Assembly (NCBI RefSeq): GCF_019145235.1
Contig: NZ_JAHSTV010000008.1
Location: 248,001-312,000, forward strand
DNA length: 64,000 nucleotides
DNA from: Pseudomonas farris
GTDB lineage: Bacteria > Pseudomonadota > Gammaproteobacteria > Pseudomonadales > Pseudomonadaceae
Direction: 5' to 3'
Shown here one piece after another: positions 1 to 7,998 of the stretch. Position numbers and translations under genes: made by a program. Each line of letters opens with the position of its first letter. Position 1 is the first letter of the stretch. Below the pieces are notes generated by a model. That model saw only the letters and a program-made list of their open reading frames with translations. It was not told the origin of the DNA and did no database searches.

Positions 1-537
1 AAGGCGTCTGTGACCACCGTCGCGCCGAAACCGAAAAAAGCCGCAACCAAGACTGAAGAACCCAAACCCCTGACCAAACCCCAAGTGGCGGCACCGACGT
101 TCGACAGCGCGCAGCTGTCCAGCGACATCGCCAGCCTGGAAGCGGAACTGGCCAGCGAACAACAGCTGTACGCCAAGCGCCCGCGCATTCACCGCTTGAG
201 CGCCGCATCGACCATGCGCGACAAGGGTGCCTGGTACAAAGATGAATGGCGCAAGAAGGTCGAGCGCATCGGCAACCTCAACTACCCCGACGAAGCCCGG
301 CGCAAACAGATTTACGGCAATTTGCGACTGATGGTCTCGATCAACCGCGACGGCTCGCTGTATGAAGTGCTGGTGCTGGAATCTTCCGGCCAGCCCCTGC
401 TGGACCAGGCGGCGCAGCGCATCGTAAGGCTGGCGGCGCCGTTTGCACCGTTTACCGGGGATCTGTCAGACATTGACCGTCTGGAAATCATCCGCACCTG
501 GAAGTTTGCGCGTGGGGACAAGCTCTCCAGTAATTGA
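1..537 (+). CDS. TonB-like energy transducer, C-terminal part (5' end outside window)
   Basis: The reading frame is open to the first base of the window, so the N-terminus, including the expected membrane anchor, is missing. The visible part begins with a Lys/Pro/Ala-rich linker (KPKK, EPKPLTKP), which is typical of the periplasm-spanning segment of TonB. It ends in a TonB C-terminal fold around YPDEARRKQIYGNLRLMVSI and the ESSGQPLLDQAA strand-helix. TonB proteins carry energy from the inner membrane ExbB/ExbD complex to outer membrane receptors. The gene lies just upstream of algH, as PA0406 does in P. aeruginosa. No exbB/exbD is next to it, so it is probably an accessory TonB. The internal GTG at base 10 is unlikely to be the true start. 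Confidence 0.85.
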   Translation, partial: KASVTTVAPKPKKAATKTEEPKPLTKPQVAAPTFDSAQLSSDIASLEAELASEQQLYAKRPRIHRLSAASTMRDKGAWYKDEWRKKVERIGNLNYPDEARRKQIYGNLRLMVSINRDGSLYEVLVLESSGQPLLDQAAQRIVRLAAPFAPFTGDLSDIDRLEIIRTWKFARGDKLSSN

Positions 538-552
538 CCAGCACAAAACCCC

Positions 553-644
553 TGTGGGAGCGGGCTTGCTCGCGAAGGCGTCGGGGCAGTCGACATCAAT
601 GTTGTATGTACCGCCCTCTTCGCGAACAAGCTCGCTCCCACATT
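553..644. repeat. REPIN-like inverted repeat doublet, type A
   Basis: A GTGGGAGCGGGCTTGCTCGC unit at 553-580 faces a diverged inverted copy (aacaagctcgctccca) at 618-642. The pair fills the gap between the tonB-like gene and algH and can fold into a long hairpin. Confidence 0.85.
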
Positions 645-717
645 TGGTCTGTGCCGACTGCCAAATTGCGGCATCCTCGGCTTGTCAGTTCGCCCCTCCA
701 ACGCCACACTAGCGCTC

Positions 718-1290
718 ATGAAGAACGTCAGCCCCAGCTACCTCAAGCATCACTTCCTGATCGCCATGCCTCACATGGCCGACCCGAACTTTGCGCACAC
801 CTTGACCTACATCGTCGAGCACACGGCCAATGGTGCCATGGGGCTGGTGGTCAACCGCCCGCAGGACCTTAACCTGGCCGATATCCTCGAGCAATTGCGC
901 CCCGATATCGAACCGCCGTTGCTCTGCCAGCATGTGCCGATCTTTATTGGTGGCCCGGTGCAAACCGATCGCGGTTTTGTCCTGCACCCATCGGGTAAAT
1001 CTTTTCAGGCGACCGTTGATCTGGAAGACGAGTTGTCCCTGTCGACCTCCCAGGACGTGCTGTTCGCCATCGCCGACGGCGTCGGCCCCGCGAAAAGCCT
1101 GATCACCCTCGGCTACGCCGGTTGGGAAGCCGGGCAATTGGAAGCCGAACTGGCCGACAATGCCTGGCTGACCTGCCCGTTCCATGCCGACATCCTGTTC
1201 AACACCAGCAGCGAATTGCGTCTTGAAGCGGCGGCCAAACACTTGGGCGTCAACCTCAGCCTGCTCACCAGCCAGGCGGGGCACGCCTGA
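718..1290 (+). CDS. algH: YqgE/AlgH family protein
   Basis: This is a 190-residue protein of the YqgE/AlgH family (DUF179). The start at 718 gives MKNVSPSYLKHHFLIAMPHM, the usual family N-terminus; an in-frame GTG at 682 would add 12 atypical residues. Conserved motifs seen are IAMPHMADPNFAHT, NGAMGLVVNRP and FIGGPVQTDRGFVLH. In P. aeruginosa algH was first named for an effect on alginate production, but no biochemical role is established. Its stop overlaps the start of ruvX (ATGA), the standard arrangement in gammaproteobacteria, so the two are co-translated. Confidence 0.93.
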   Translation: MKNVSPSYLKHHFLIAMPHMADPNFAHTLTYIVEHTANGAMGLVVNRPQDLNLADILEQLRPDIEPPLLCQHVPIFIGGPVQTDRGFVLHPSGKSFQATVDLEDELSLSTSQDVLFAIADGVGPAKSLITLGYAGWEAGQLEAELADNAWLTCPFHADILFNTSSELRLEAAAKHLGVNLSLLTSQAGHA

Positions 1291-1727
1291 TGGCCCTGCG
1301 GTTGATTTTGGGTTTCGACTACGGCACCAAACAGATTGGCGTTGCGGTCGGTCAGGTGATTACCGGCCAAGCCCGCGAGCTGTGCACCTTGAAGGCGCAA
1401 AACGGCATTCCTGACTGGAATCAGGTCGAAGCCCTGATTAAAGAGTGGAAACCCGACGCTGTGGTGGTCGGCCTGCCGCTGAACATGGACGGCACACCCA
1501 GCGACATGTGCCTTCGGGCCGAGAAGTTCGCCCGACGCCTGAACGGACGCTACAACCTGCCCTTCTATACGCATGACGAGCGCCTGACCACCTTCGAGGC
1601 CAAGGGCGAACGCCTGGTCCGGGGCGGCCAGAAAGGCAGTTACCGCGACAACCCGGTCGATGCCATCGCCGCCGCGCTGCTGTTGCAAGGCTGGCTCGAC
1701 GAAAACACCGCGCTGTTCGAATCCTGA
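1290..1727 (+). CDS. ruvX: Holliday junction resolvase-like YqgF/RuvX
   Basis: This 145-residue RNase H-fold protein begins RLILGFDYGTKQIGVAVG, where the Asp of DYG is the first catalytic acidic residue. It has the VVGLPLNMDGTPSD motif and the second acidic cluster THDERLTT, and ends with DNPVDAIAAALLLQGWLD. The family takes part in pre-16S rRNA 5' end processing and is annotated as a putative Holliday junction resolvase. It is full length and overlaps algH by the ATGA junction. Confidence 0.93.
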   Translation: MALRLILGFDYGTKQIGVAVGQVITGQARELCTLKAQNGIPDWNQVEALIKEWKPDAVVVGLPLNMDGTPSDMCLRAEKFARRLNGRYNLPFYTHDERLTTFEAKGERLVRGGQKGSYRDNPVDAIAAALLLQGWLDENTALFES

Positions 1728-1774
1728 CCGCACCTAATTCTGAAGAGCCGCTGCGGCGTCTCCCTTAGCTACAA

Positions 1775-1808
1775 CCCGAGCCACCACTCAAGCAACATCC
1801 GGCTCGGG
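1775..1808 (+). promoter_or_regulatory. Perfect 8-bp inverted repeat upstream of pyrR
   Basis: CCCGAGCC (1775-1782) and GGCTCGGG (1801-1808) form a perfect dyad with an 18-nt loop, ending seven bases before the pyrR Shine-Dalgarno AAGGAG (1815-1820). In RNA it would form a hairpin next to the ribosome binding site. It may be a PyrR or translational control element. This is a structural observation only. Confidence 0.4.
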
Positions 1809-1826
1809 ACAAAGAAGGAGCAAATC

Positions 1827-2330
1827 ATGAGCCTGCCCAATCCCGCCGAACTGATCAGCCAGATGGCGATCCGCCTCAAGGCTTATCTGGAAAACCGTGG
1901 CATCAACGAACCGCGTTACATCGGTATTCGGACCGGTGGCGTCTGGGTCGCGCAGGCGTTGCTCGATGAACTGGGCAGCGATTCGCCCCTGGGCACCCTG
2001 GACGTTTCGTTCTACCGCGATGACTTCAGCCAGAACGGCCTGCATCCGCAAGTACGCCCATCGGCGCTGCCGTTCGAGATCGAAGGCCAACACCTGGTAC
2101 TGATTGATGACGTGCTGATGAGCGGTCGGACCATCCGCGCCGCGATGAACGAACTCTTCGACTACGGCCGCCCGGCCAGTGTGACGCTGGTATGCCTGCT
2201 GGACCTGGACGCCGGTGAGTTGCCGATCCGCCCGAACGTGGTTGGCGCGACCCTGTCGCTGGCGGCCCACGAACGGGTGAAGCTGTCCGGCCCGGAACTC
2301 AAGCTCGAACTTCAAGACCTCGCCCTTTAA
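1827..2330 (+). CDS. pyrR: Bifunctional pyr operon regulator / uracil phosphoribosyltransferase PyrR
   Basis: This 167-residue type I phosphoribosyltransferase carries the PRPP-binding loop LVLIDDVLMSGRTIRAAM and the start motif RYIGIRTGGVWVA. In Gram-positive bacteria PyrR binds pyr mRNA to cause attenuation; in pseudomonads it is the first gene of the pyrR-pyrB-pyrC' operon. A strong AAGGAG site precedes the ATG by six bases. pyrB follows after 27 bp. Confidence 0.94.
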   Translation: MSLPNPAELISQMAIRLKAYLENRGINEPRYIGIRTGGVWVAQALLDELGSDSPLGTLDVSFYRDDFSQNGLHPQVRPSALPFEIEGQHLVLIDDVLMSGRTIRAAMNELFDYGRPASVTLVCLLDLDAGELPIRPNVVGATLSLAAHERVKLSGPELKLELQDLAL

Positions 2331-2357
2331 TTCGCCCTATTGAGAGTCCCCCTCGCG

Positions 2358-3362
2358 ATGACGCCTCTAGAAACCAAGCGCCCGCTGCAGCTCAATGATC
2401 AGGGCCAGCTGCGCCACTTCCTCTCGCTCGACGGTTTGCGCCGCGAGCTGCTGACGGAAATCCTCGACACCGCCGACTCGTTCCTCGAAGTCGGCGCCCG
2501 GGCGGTAAAGAAAGTCCCGTTACTGCGCGGCAAGACCGTGTGCAACGTGTTCTTCGAGAACTCCACCCGCACCCGCACCACCTTTGAACTGGCAGCTCAG
2601 CGGCTGTCGGCCGACGTGATCACCCTGAACGTGTCCACGTCGTCGGCGAGCAAGGGCGAAACCCTGCTCGACACCTTGCGCAACCTGGAAGCCATGGCCG
2701 CCGACATGTTCGTCGTGCGTCACGGTGATTCCGGCGCGGCGCACTTCATCGCCGAGCATGTCTGCCCGCAAGTGGCGATTATCAACGGCGGCGACGGCCG
2801 TCACGCCCACCCGACCCAGGGCATGCTCGACATGCTCACTATTCGTCGGCACAAGGGCGGTTTCGAAAACCTTTCGGTGGCCATCGTCGGCGACATCCTG
2901 CACTCGCGGGTAGCGCGCTCGAACATGCTGGCCCTGAAAACCCTTGGCTGCCCGGACATCCGCGTGATCGCGCCGAAAACCCTGCTGCCGATCGGCATCG
3001 AGCAATACGGTGTGAAGGTCTACACCGACATGACCGAAGGCCTGAAAGACGTCGACGTGGTGATCATGCTGCGCCTGCAGCGTGAACGCATGACCGGCGG
3101 CCTGCTGCCGAGCGAAGGCGAGTTCTACCGCCTGTTCGGCCTGACCACCGCGCGCCTGGCCGGGGCCAAACCGGATTGCATCGTCATGCACCCGGGGCCG
3201 ATCAACCGCGGGGTGGAAATTGAGTCGGCGGTGGCCGACGGCCCGCACTCGGTGATCCTCAACCAGGTGACCTACGGCATCGCGATTCGTATGGCCGTGC
3301 TGTCCATGGCCATGAGCGGGCAAACTGCCCAGCGCCAATTCGAGCAGGAGAACGCCCAGTGA
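2358..3362 (+). CDS. pyrB: Aspartate carbamoyltransferase catalytic chain PyrB
   Basis: The 334-residue enzyme condenses carbamoyl phosphate with aspartate, the committed step of UMP synthesis. The carbamoyl phosphate loop FFENSTRTRTTFELAA and the HPGPINRGVE motif are intact. The ATG at 2358 is preferred over an upstream TTG at 2340 because MTPLETKRPLQLND is the pseudomonad N-terminus. The chain is longer than E. coli PyrB and, as is known for Pseudomonas ATCases, probably assembles with the PyrC' pseudo-dihydroorotase encoded next. The stop overlaps the pyrC' start (GTGA). Confidence 0.96.
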   Translation: MTPLETKRPLQLNDQGQLRHFLSLDGLRRELLTEILDTADSFLEVGARAVKKVPLLRGKTVCNVFFENSTRTRTTFELAAQRLSADVITLNVSTSSASKGETLLDTLRNLEAMAADMFVVRHGDSGAAHFIAEHVCPQVAIINGGDGRHAHPTQGMLDMLTIRRHKGGFENLSVAIVGDILHSRVARSNMLALKTLGCPDIRVIAPKTLLPIGIEQYGVKVYTDMTEGLKDVDVVIMLRLQRERMTGGLLPSEGEFYRLFGLTTARLAGAKPDCIVMHPGPINRGVEIESAVADGPHSVILNQVTYGIAIRMAVLSMAMSGQTAQRQFEQENAQ

Positions 3363-4630
3363 AGCTCAGCATTCTCGGCGCACGCGTTATCGATCCGGCC
3401 AGCGGCCTGGATCAAGTGACTGATATCCACGTTGAAGCCTGCAAGATCGTCGCCCTCGGCGCCGCTCCGGCTGGTTTCGTTGCAGTAGACACCATCGACG
3501 CCAAGGGCCTGGTGGCGGCCCCGGGCCTGGTTGACCTGAACGTCGCCCTGCGCGAGCCGGGCTACAGCCGCAAAGGCTCGATCGCCAGCGAAACCCGCGC
3601 CGCCGCAGCCGGTGGCGTGACCAGCCTGTGCTGCCCACCCAAAACCAAACCGGTGCTGGACACTTCGGCTGTGGCCGAACTGATCCTCGACCGCGCTCGC
3701 GAAGCCGGCAACACCAAAGTCTTCCCGATCGGCGCCCTGAGCAAAGGCCTGGACGGCGAGCAGCTTGCAGAGCTCGTTGCGCTGCGCGATGCCGGCTGCG
3801 TGGCCTTCGGCAATGGCCTGGAGAGTTTCCGCAATACCCGCACCCTGTGCCGGGCGCTGGAATACGCGGCGACGTTCGACCTGACGGTGATTTTCAATTC
3901 GCAGGACCATGATCTGGCCGAAGGTGGCTTGGCTCACGAAGGCCCGACAGCGAGTTTCCTTGGTTTGCCAGGCATTCCGGAAACAGCCGAAACCGTGGCC
4001 CTGGCCCGGGATCTGCTGCTGGTCGAGCAAAGCGGCGTGCGTGCGCACTTCAGCCAGCTCACCAGCGCCCGCGGTGTGGCGCTGATCGCCCAGGCCCAGG
4101 CCCGTGGCCTGAAAGTCACGGCGGACGTGGCGCTATATCAGCTGATTCTCACCGACGAAGCGCTGATCGACTTCAGCAGCCTCTATCACGTCCAGCCGCC
4201 GCTGCGCACTCGTGCGGACCGCGACGGCCTGCGGGCAGCGGTGAAGTCGGGGGTGGTATCAGCCATTTCCAGCCATCACCAGCCCCATGAACGCGATGCC
4301 AAACTGGCGCCGTTCGGCGCGACCGAGCCGGGTATCAGCAGTGTTGAGCTACTGCTGCCGCTGGCGATGACCTTGGTGGAAGACGGTTTGCTCGACTTGC
4401 CGACGCTGCTCGCACGCTTGGGCGCCGGTCCTGCCGAAGCGTTGCGCTTGCCGGCGGGCAAGCTGGCGGTGGGTGGGCCTGCAGATATCGTACTGTTCGA
4501 CCCTGCGGCCTCGACCGTGGCCGGTGAGACCTGGCTGTCCAAGGGTGAAAACTGCCCGTTCATTGGCCATAGCTTGCCGGGTGTGGTGCGTTACACCTTG
4601 GTGGATGGGCGGATCAGCCACCAGGCTTAA
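3359..4630 (+). CDS. pyrC': Dihydroorotase-like PyrC' (inactive ATCase partner)
   Basis: This 423-residue amidohydrolase-fold protein follows pyrB and starts at a GTG overlapping its stop. Active dihydroorotases carry a zinc-binding His-x-His before Leu-Arg-Glu-Pro-Gly. Here the motif reads DLNVALREPG (residues 59-68), so both histidines are replaced (N61, A63). That is the signature of the non-catalytic PyrC' of Pseudomonas, which is needed structurally for the ATCase dodecamer. A catalytic PyrC must be encoded elsewhere. The gene ends just before a perfect 25-bp inverted repeat. Confidence 0.94.
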   Translation: MKLSILGARVIDPASGLDQVTDIHVEACKIVALGAAPAGFVAVDTIDAKGLVAAPGLVDLNVALREPGYSRKGSIASETRAAAAGGVTSLCCPPKTKPVLDTSAVAELILDRAREAGNTKVFPIGALSKGLDGEQLAELVALRDAGCVAFGNGLESFRNTRTLCRALEYAATFDLTVIFNSQDHDLAEGGLAHEGPTASFLGLPGIPETAETVALARDLLLVEQSGVRAHFSQLTSARGVALIAQAQARGLKVTADVALYQLILTDEALIDFSSLYHVQPPLRTRADRDGLRAAVKSGVVSAISSHHQPHERDAKLAPFGATEPGISSVELLLPLAMTLVEDGLLDLPTLLARLGAGPAEALRLPAGKLAVGGPADIVLFDPAASTVAGETWLSKGENCPFIGHSLPGVVRYTLVDGRISHQA

Positions 4631-4634
4631 GACC

Positions 4635-4725
4635 TGTGGCGAGGGAGCTTGCTCCCGCTGGGCTGCGCAGCAGACCTGTTTTGGGGTCGCTTCGCGACCC
4701 AGCGGGAGCAAGCTCCCTCGCCACA
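4635..4725. repeat. Inverted repeat doublet of a second family (GGCGAGGGAGCTTGCTCCCGCT)
   Basis: Two perfect 25-bp arms (4635-4659 and 4701-4725) are built on GAGGGAGCTTGCTCCCGCT rather than the GTGGGAGCGGG motif of the other repeats here. The inner part (ggtcgcttcgcgaccc) forms a further small hairpin. The element lies between the convergent pyrC' and TM2 genes and could serve as a bidirectional terminator. Confidence 0.85.
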
Positions 4726-4727
4726 AC

Positions 4728-5159
4728 TTATTGGAAGGCGCCTCTGTTCTGCGCGTTGCGAATCGACACTTGGTCATTCAACGTCCAGAAGTCATACAAC
4801 ACCCCCAGAAAGAACAACCCGCCCGTCACCAGGTACAGCAACCCGCTGATCCACTTCCCCTGATACATCCGGTGCACACCGAAAACCCCGAGAAACGTCA
4901 GCAGAATCCACGCGACGTTGTATTCGATGGGGCCGGCGGTAAAGCGCAGGTCCGCTTCACGGTCCATGGCGGGGATCAGAAACAGGTCGATCAGCCAGCC
5001 GATACCCAGCAAACCGAAGGTAAAAAACCAGATCGTCCCGGTCACCGGCTTGCCGTAATAGAAGCGGTGAGCCCCGGTAAAACCGAAAATCCACAAAAGG
5101 TAACCGATCACTTTGCTGTGTGTGTCTTGCTGTGAAGCGGGTTGTTGATAGGTGTTCAT
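4728..5159 (-). CDS. TM2 domain membrane protein
   Basis: This 143-residue integral membrane protein has about four hydrophobic segments. The first TM2-type pair reads GYLLWIFGFTGAHRFYYGK then TIWFFTFGLLGIGWLIDLFLIP; the second half repeats the theme with LLTFLGVFGVHRMYQGK and LLYLVTGGLFFLGVLYDF. The G-x-H-R-x-Y-x-G-K motif occurs twice, so it looks like a tandem TM2 domain. TM2 proteins have no agreed bacterial function. It is monocistronic and convergent with pyrC'. Confidence 0.88.
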   Translation of the reverse strand: MNTYQQPASQQDTHSKVIGYLLWIFGFTGAHRFYYGKPVTGTIWFFTFGLLGIGWLIDLFLIPAMDREADLRFTAGPIEYNVAWILLTFLGVFGVHRMYQGKWISGLLYLVTGGLFFLGVLYDFWTLNDQVSIRNAQNRGAFQ

Positions 5160-5409
5160 GGATGACCTCGACTCACACGATAGAGAAATATTCTTGAATT
5201 CTTTGTGACTTTTTTACAGGTGGCCGACATACGGCAAATGCTACCTTCATTCCTGTCAAAGCCTTGTAATACCTGACTTTTGCCAGACAACTCACGTCAA
5301 TTTTGCCGCTTTTTAGTTCCGCGCCCCCCAGTCTGAATCGACCAACGGCCTCGGAAGGGCAAAAAAAGCTGTTATAAAGTTGCGCGTTCACACATATGAG
5401 CCTTGCCTA
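5160..5409. other. Intergenic region between divergent TM2 and NlpC/P60 genes
   Basis: This 250-bp gap is AT-richer than its surroundings and must hold both promoters. A TTATAA box at about 5372-5377 lies upstream of the NlpC/P60 start, but I see no convincing -35 for it. Short open frames here lack ribosome binding sites and family features. Confidence 0.5.
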
Positions 5410-6030
5410 ATGCGTCCATTTTTCAAGACATGGCTAACCATTTGCCTATTATTGCCCCTGGCCGCCCACGCCACCAATCGTGAGCAACGTCTTCCCAACG
5501 TTAATGGTTACACCCCAAAATCCCATGCTTCTGCTCCTTCGAGCAAAAACAAACAGACCGTAAAACGCTCCAGCCAACTGAGCGGCGTAAACAGCACGCT
5601 GGTCCCGCCGATGGCGACCAAGGAAAGCAGCAATGTACTGAGCCGCGCGGTAAACGTGCTCGGTACGCCTTATCGTTGGGGTGGCAGCACCCCAAGTAAA
5701 GGGTTCGATTGCAGCGGTCTGGTGAAATACGCGTTCAACGACGCCACGTTTGATCTGCCACGTACCTCTAACGCCATGGCCAGCGGTCATGGCGAGAAGG
5801 TCGATCGCAACGATCTGAAGCCTGGCGACCTGATTTTCTTCAAACTCAAGAGCCGCCGGGTCAATCATGTTGCCATCTACCTGGGCAACGACCGCTTCAT
5901 CCACGCACCACGCCGTGGCAAGTCGGTGAGCATCGACACCCTGAAGAAACCGTATTGGGAAAGCCACTACGTGGTTGCCAAGCGGGTTCTGCCGAAAGAA
6001 CAGAACGCATTGCGGGTTGTTCAGCGTTGA
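5410..6030 (+). CDS. NlpC/P60 family cell wall endopeptidase
   Basis: This 206-residue secreted protein has an N-terminal signal (MRPFFKTWLTICLLLPLAAHA). The ATG at 5410 is chosen because it places the signal peptide at the true N-terminus; a TTG at 5380 is less likely. The NlpC/P60 domain covers roughly residues 75-190, with nucleophile Cys in GFDCSGLVKYAF, catalytic His in RVNHVAIYLG and the third polar residue in FIHAPRRG. Such enzymes cleave peptide crosslinks of peptidoglycan. A Lys/Ser-rich linker separates signal and domain. Confidence 0.93.
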   Translation: MRPFFKTWLTICLLLPLAAHATNREQRLPNVNGYTPKSHASAPSSKNKQTVKRSSQLSGVNSTLVPPMATKESSNVLSRAVNVLGTPYRWGGSTPSKGFDCSGLVKYAFNDATFDLPRTSNAMASGHGEKVDRNDLKPGDLIFFKLKSRRVNHVAIYLGNDRFIHAPRRGKSVSIDTLKKPYWESHYVVAKRVLPKEQNALRVVQR

Positions 6031-6077
6031 TTTGAGCGCTCCGGAGCAGACCCGAAATCTGCTTTGAACATGATGGC

Positions 6078-6150
6078 CTCTTCGCGAGCAAGCCCGCTCC
6101 CACATTAGAATGCGTTACAATGTGGGAGCGGGCTTGCTCGCGAAGGCGTC
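6078..6150. repeat. REPIN-like inverted repeat doublet, type B
   Basis: An inverted copy (TTCGCGAGCAAGCCCGCTCC) at 6080-6104 is followed by a direct copy at 6121-6148. It lies between the convergent nlpC and pilT genes and probably serves as their shared terminator. Confidence 0.85.
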
Positions 6151-6173
6151 TATGAAAGCGCTACAACTCCCCC

Positions 6174-7208
6174 TTAAAAATTATCCGGCGACCGCGCCTT
6201 CTCCCGCGCATGCTCGCGGCTGATCACGCCCTTGGTCACCAGCTCTTTCAGGCACATATCCAGTGTCTGCATCCCCAGCGACCCTCCGGTCTGAATTGAC
6301 GAGTACATCTGCGCCACCTTGTCTTCGCGGATCAGGTTACGGATCGCTGAAGTGCCAAGCATGATTTCGTGGGCGGCAACTCGTCCGCCACCGATTTTCT
6401 TGATCAATGTCTGCGACACCACCGCCAGCAACGATTCGGAGAGCATCGAGCGCACCATTGATTTCTCGTCGCCCGGAAACACGTCCACCACCCGGTCGAT
6501 GGTTTTCGCCGCCGAAGTGGTGTGCAACGTGCCGAACACCAGGTGACCGGTCTCGGCGGCAGTCAATGCCAGCCGAATAGTCTCCAGATCACGCATTTCC
6601 CCTACCAGAATCACGTCCGGGTCTTCGCGCAGGGCTGAGCGCAGCGCCGTGGCGAAGCTGCGGGTATCGCGATGGACTTCGCGCTGATTGATCAGGCATT
6701 TGCGCGATTCGTGGACGAACTCGATGGGGTCTTCAATGGTGAGGATGTGGTGATGGCGATGGTTGTTCAGGTAATCGATCATCGCCGCCAGCGTAGTGGA
6801 CTTGCCGGAACCGGTCGGACCGGTTACCAGCACCAGGCCCCGGGGCGCCTCGGTAATCTTGCGAAACACCTCCCCCATGCCCAGATCGTCCATGCTCAAG
6901 ACCTTGGACGGGATGGTCCGGAATACCGCGCCAGCCCCACGATTCTGGTTGAAGGCATTGACCCGAAAACGCGCCACGCCGGGCACTTCGAAGGAAAAGT
7001 CGGTTTCAAGATGCTTCTCGAAGTCCACCCGCTGGAGGTCGTTCATGATGTCGTAGATCAGCTCATGCACTTCCTTGTGATCCAGGGCCGGCAGGTTGAT
7101 GCGTCGCACATCGCCGTCGACACGGATCATCGGTGGCAGACCGGCGGACAGGTGCAGGTCAGACGCGCCTTGTTTGGCGCTGAAAGCCAGCAGCTCAGTG
7201 ATATCCAT
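6174..7208 (-). CDS. pilT: Type IV pilus retraction ATPase PilT
   Basis: The 344-residue hexameric ATPase powers pilus retraction (twitching, DNA uptake) at the inner membrane. Seen are Walker A GPTGSGKSTTLAAM, the Asp/His boxes around DPIEFVHESRKCLINQREVH, Walker B-like DPDVILVGEMRDLETI, and the AIRNLIRE retraction motif. The start at 7208 (MDITELLAFSAKQGASDLHL) matches the PilT length; an upstream in-frame codon adds MRSA only. In P. aeruginosa pilU follows pilT; here the next gene downstream is the convergent NlpC/P60 gene, so pilU is absent from this site. Confidence 0.96.
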   Translation of the reverse strand: MDITELLAFSAKQGASDLHLSAGLPPMIRVDGDVRRINLPALDHKEVHELIYDIMNDLQRVDFEKHLETDFSFEVPGVARFRVNAFNQNRGAGAVFRTIPSKVLSMDDLGMGEVFRKITEAPRGLVLVTGPTGSGKSTTLAAMIDYLNNHRHHHILTIEDPIEFVHESRKCLINQREVHRDTRSFATALRSALREDPDVILVGEMRDLETIRLALTAAETGHLVFGTLHTTSAAKTIDRVVDVFPGDEKSMVRSMLSESLLAVVSQTLIKKIGGGRVAAHEIMLGTSAIRNLIREDKVAQMYSSIQTGGSLGMQTLDMCLKELVTKGVISREHAREKARSPDNF

Positions 7209-7264
7209 AGCGCTCCTCAATTCCAGTAGAATGCCGCGAACCTTCAGACCGCTGGCGCCTCTTG

Positions 7265-7972
7265 ATGTCCACGATAGCAGACAACATTGCTCAGGTTAGT
7301 TCACGCATCCGTGCTGCCGCGCTCGCCGTCGGGCGCGACGAGCACACCATCCAGCTACTAGCCGTGAGCAAGACCAAGCCCGCCGAAGCCCTGCGGGAAG
7401 CGTATGCCGCCGGCCTGCGCGATTTTGGCGAGAACTACCTGCAGGAAGCCTTGAGCAAACAGCTCGAATTGGCCGACCTGCCCTTGATCTGGCACTTCAT
7501 CGGCCCCATTCAATCGAACAAGACTCGCGCTATCGCCGAGCATTTCGACTGGGTGCATTCCGTGGATCGCTTGAAAATCGCACAACGCCTGTCCGAACAA
7601 CGCCCTGCCGATTTGCCTCCATTGAACATCTGCATCCAGGTCAACGTCAGCGGCGAAGCCAGCAAGTCCGGCTGCACCCCGGCCGATCTGCCCGCCCTGG
7701 TCGATGCCATCAGCGCTCTACCGCATCTGAAATTGCGCGGGCTGATGGCGATTCCCGAGCCGACTGAAGATCGCGCCGCCCAGGATGCAGCCTTTGCTGC
7801 CGTGCAGAGCCTGCAAGCCAGCCTGAATCTGCCACTCGACACACTTTCCATGGGCATGAGCCACGACCTCGAGTCGGCCATTGCCCAGGGCGCCACTTGG
7901 GTTCGTATCGGTACGGCCCTGTTTGGCGCCCGCGGCTCTCAACAAGTGCATAGTCAGCCTCACCGTGGCTGA
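7265..7972 (+). CDS. yggS: PLP homeostasis protein YggS
   Basis: The 235-residue TIM-barrel protein belongs to the YggS/PLPBP family, which binds pyridoxal phosphate without known catalytic activity and affects B6 and amino acid homeostasis. Motifs: LLAVSKTKP (PLP Lys), FGENYLQEA, WHFIGPIQSNK and LSMGMSHDLESAIAQGATWVRIGTALFG. It starts at ATG 7265, just after an in-frame TTG. It is divergent from pilT and heads the yggS-proC-yggT-DUF167 unit, a widely conserved neighbourhood. Confidence 0.95.
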   Translation: MSTIADNIAQVSSRIRAAALAVGRDEHTIQLLAVSKTKPAEALREAYAAGLRDFGENYLQEALSKQLELADLPLIWHFIGPIQSNKTRAIAEHFDWVHSVDRLKIAQRLSEQRPADLPPLNICIQVNVSGEASKSGCTPADLPALVDAISALPHLKLRGLMAIPEPTEDRAAQDAAFAAVQSLQASLNLPLDTLSMGMSHDLESAIAQGATWVRIGTALFGARGSQQVHSQPHRG

Positions 7973-7998
7973 CTCACCTCTCTCTATAAGGACCTGAC

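Noticed and set aside
5173..5391. 72-codon minus-strand frame upstream of the NlpC/P60 gene
   Set aside because: No ribosome binding site or recognisable features, and it occupies the promoter region.
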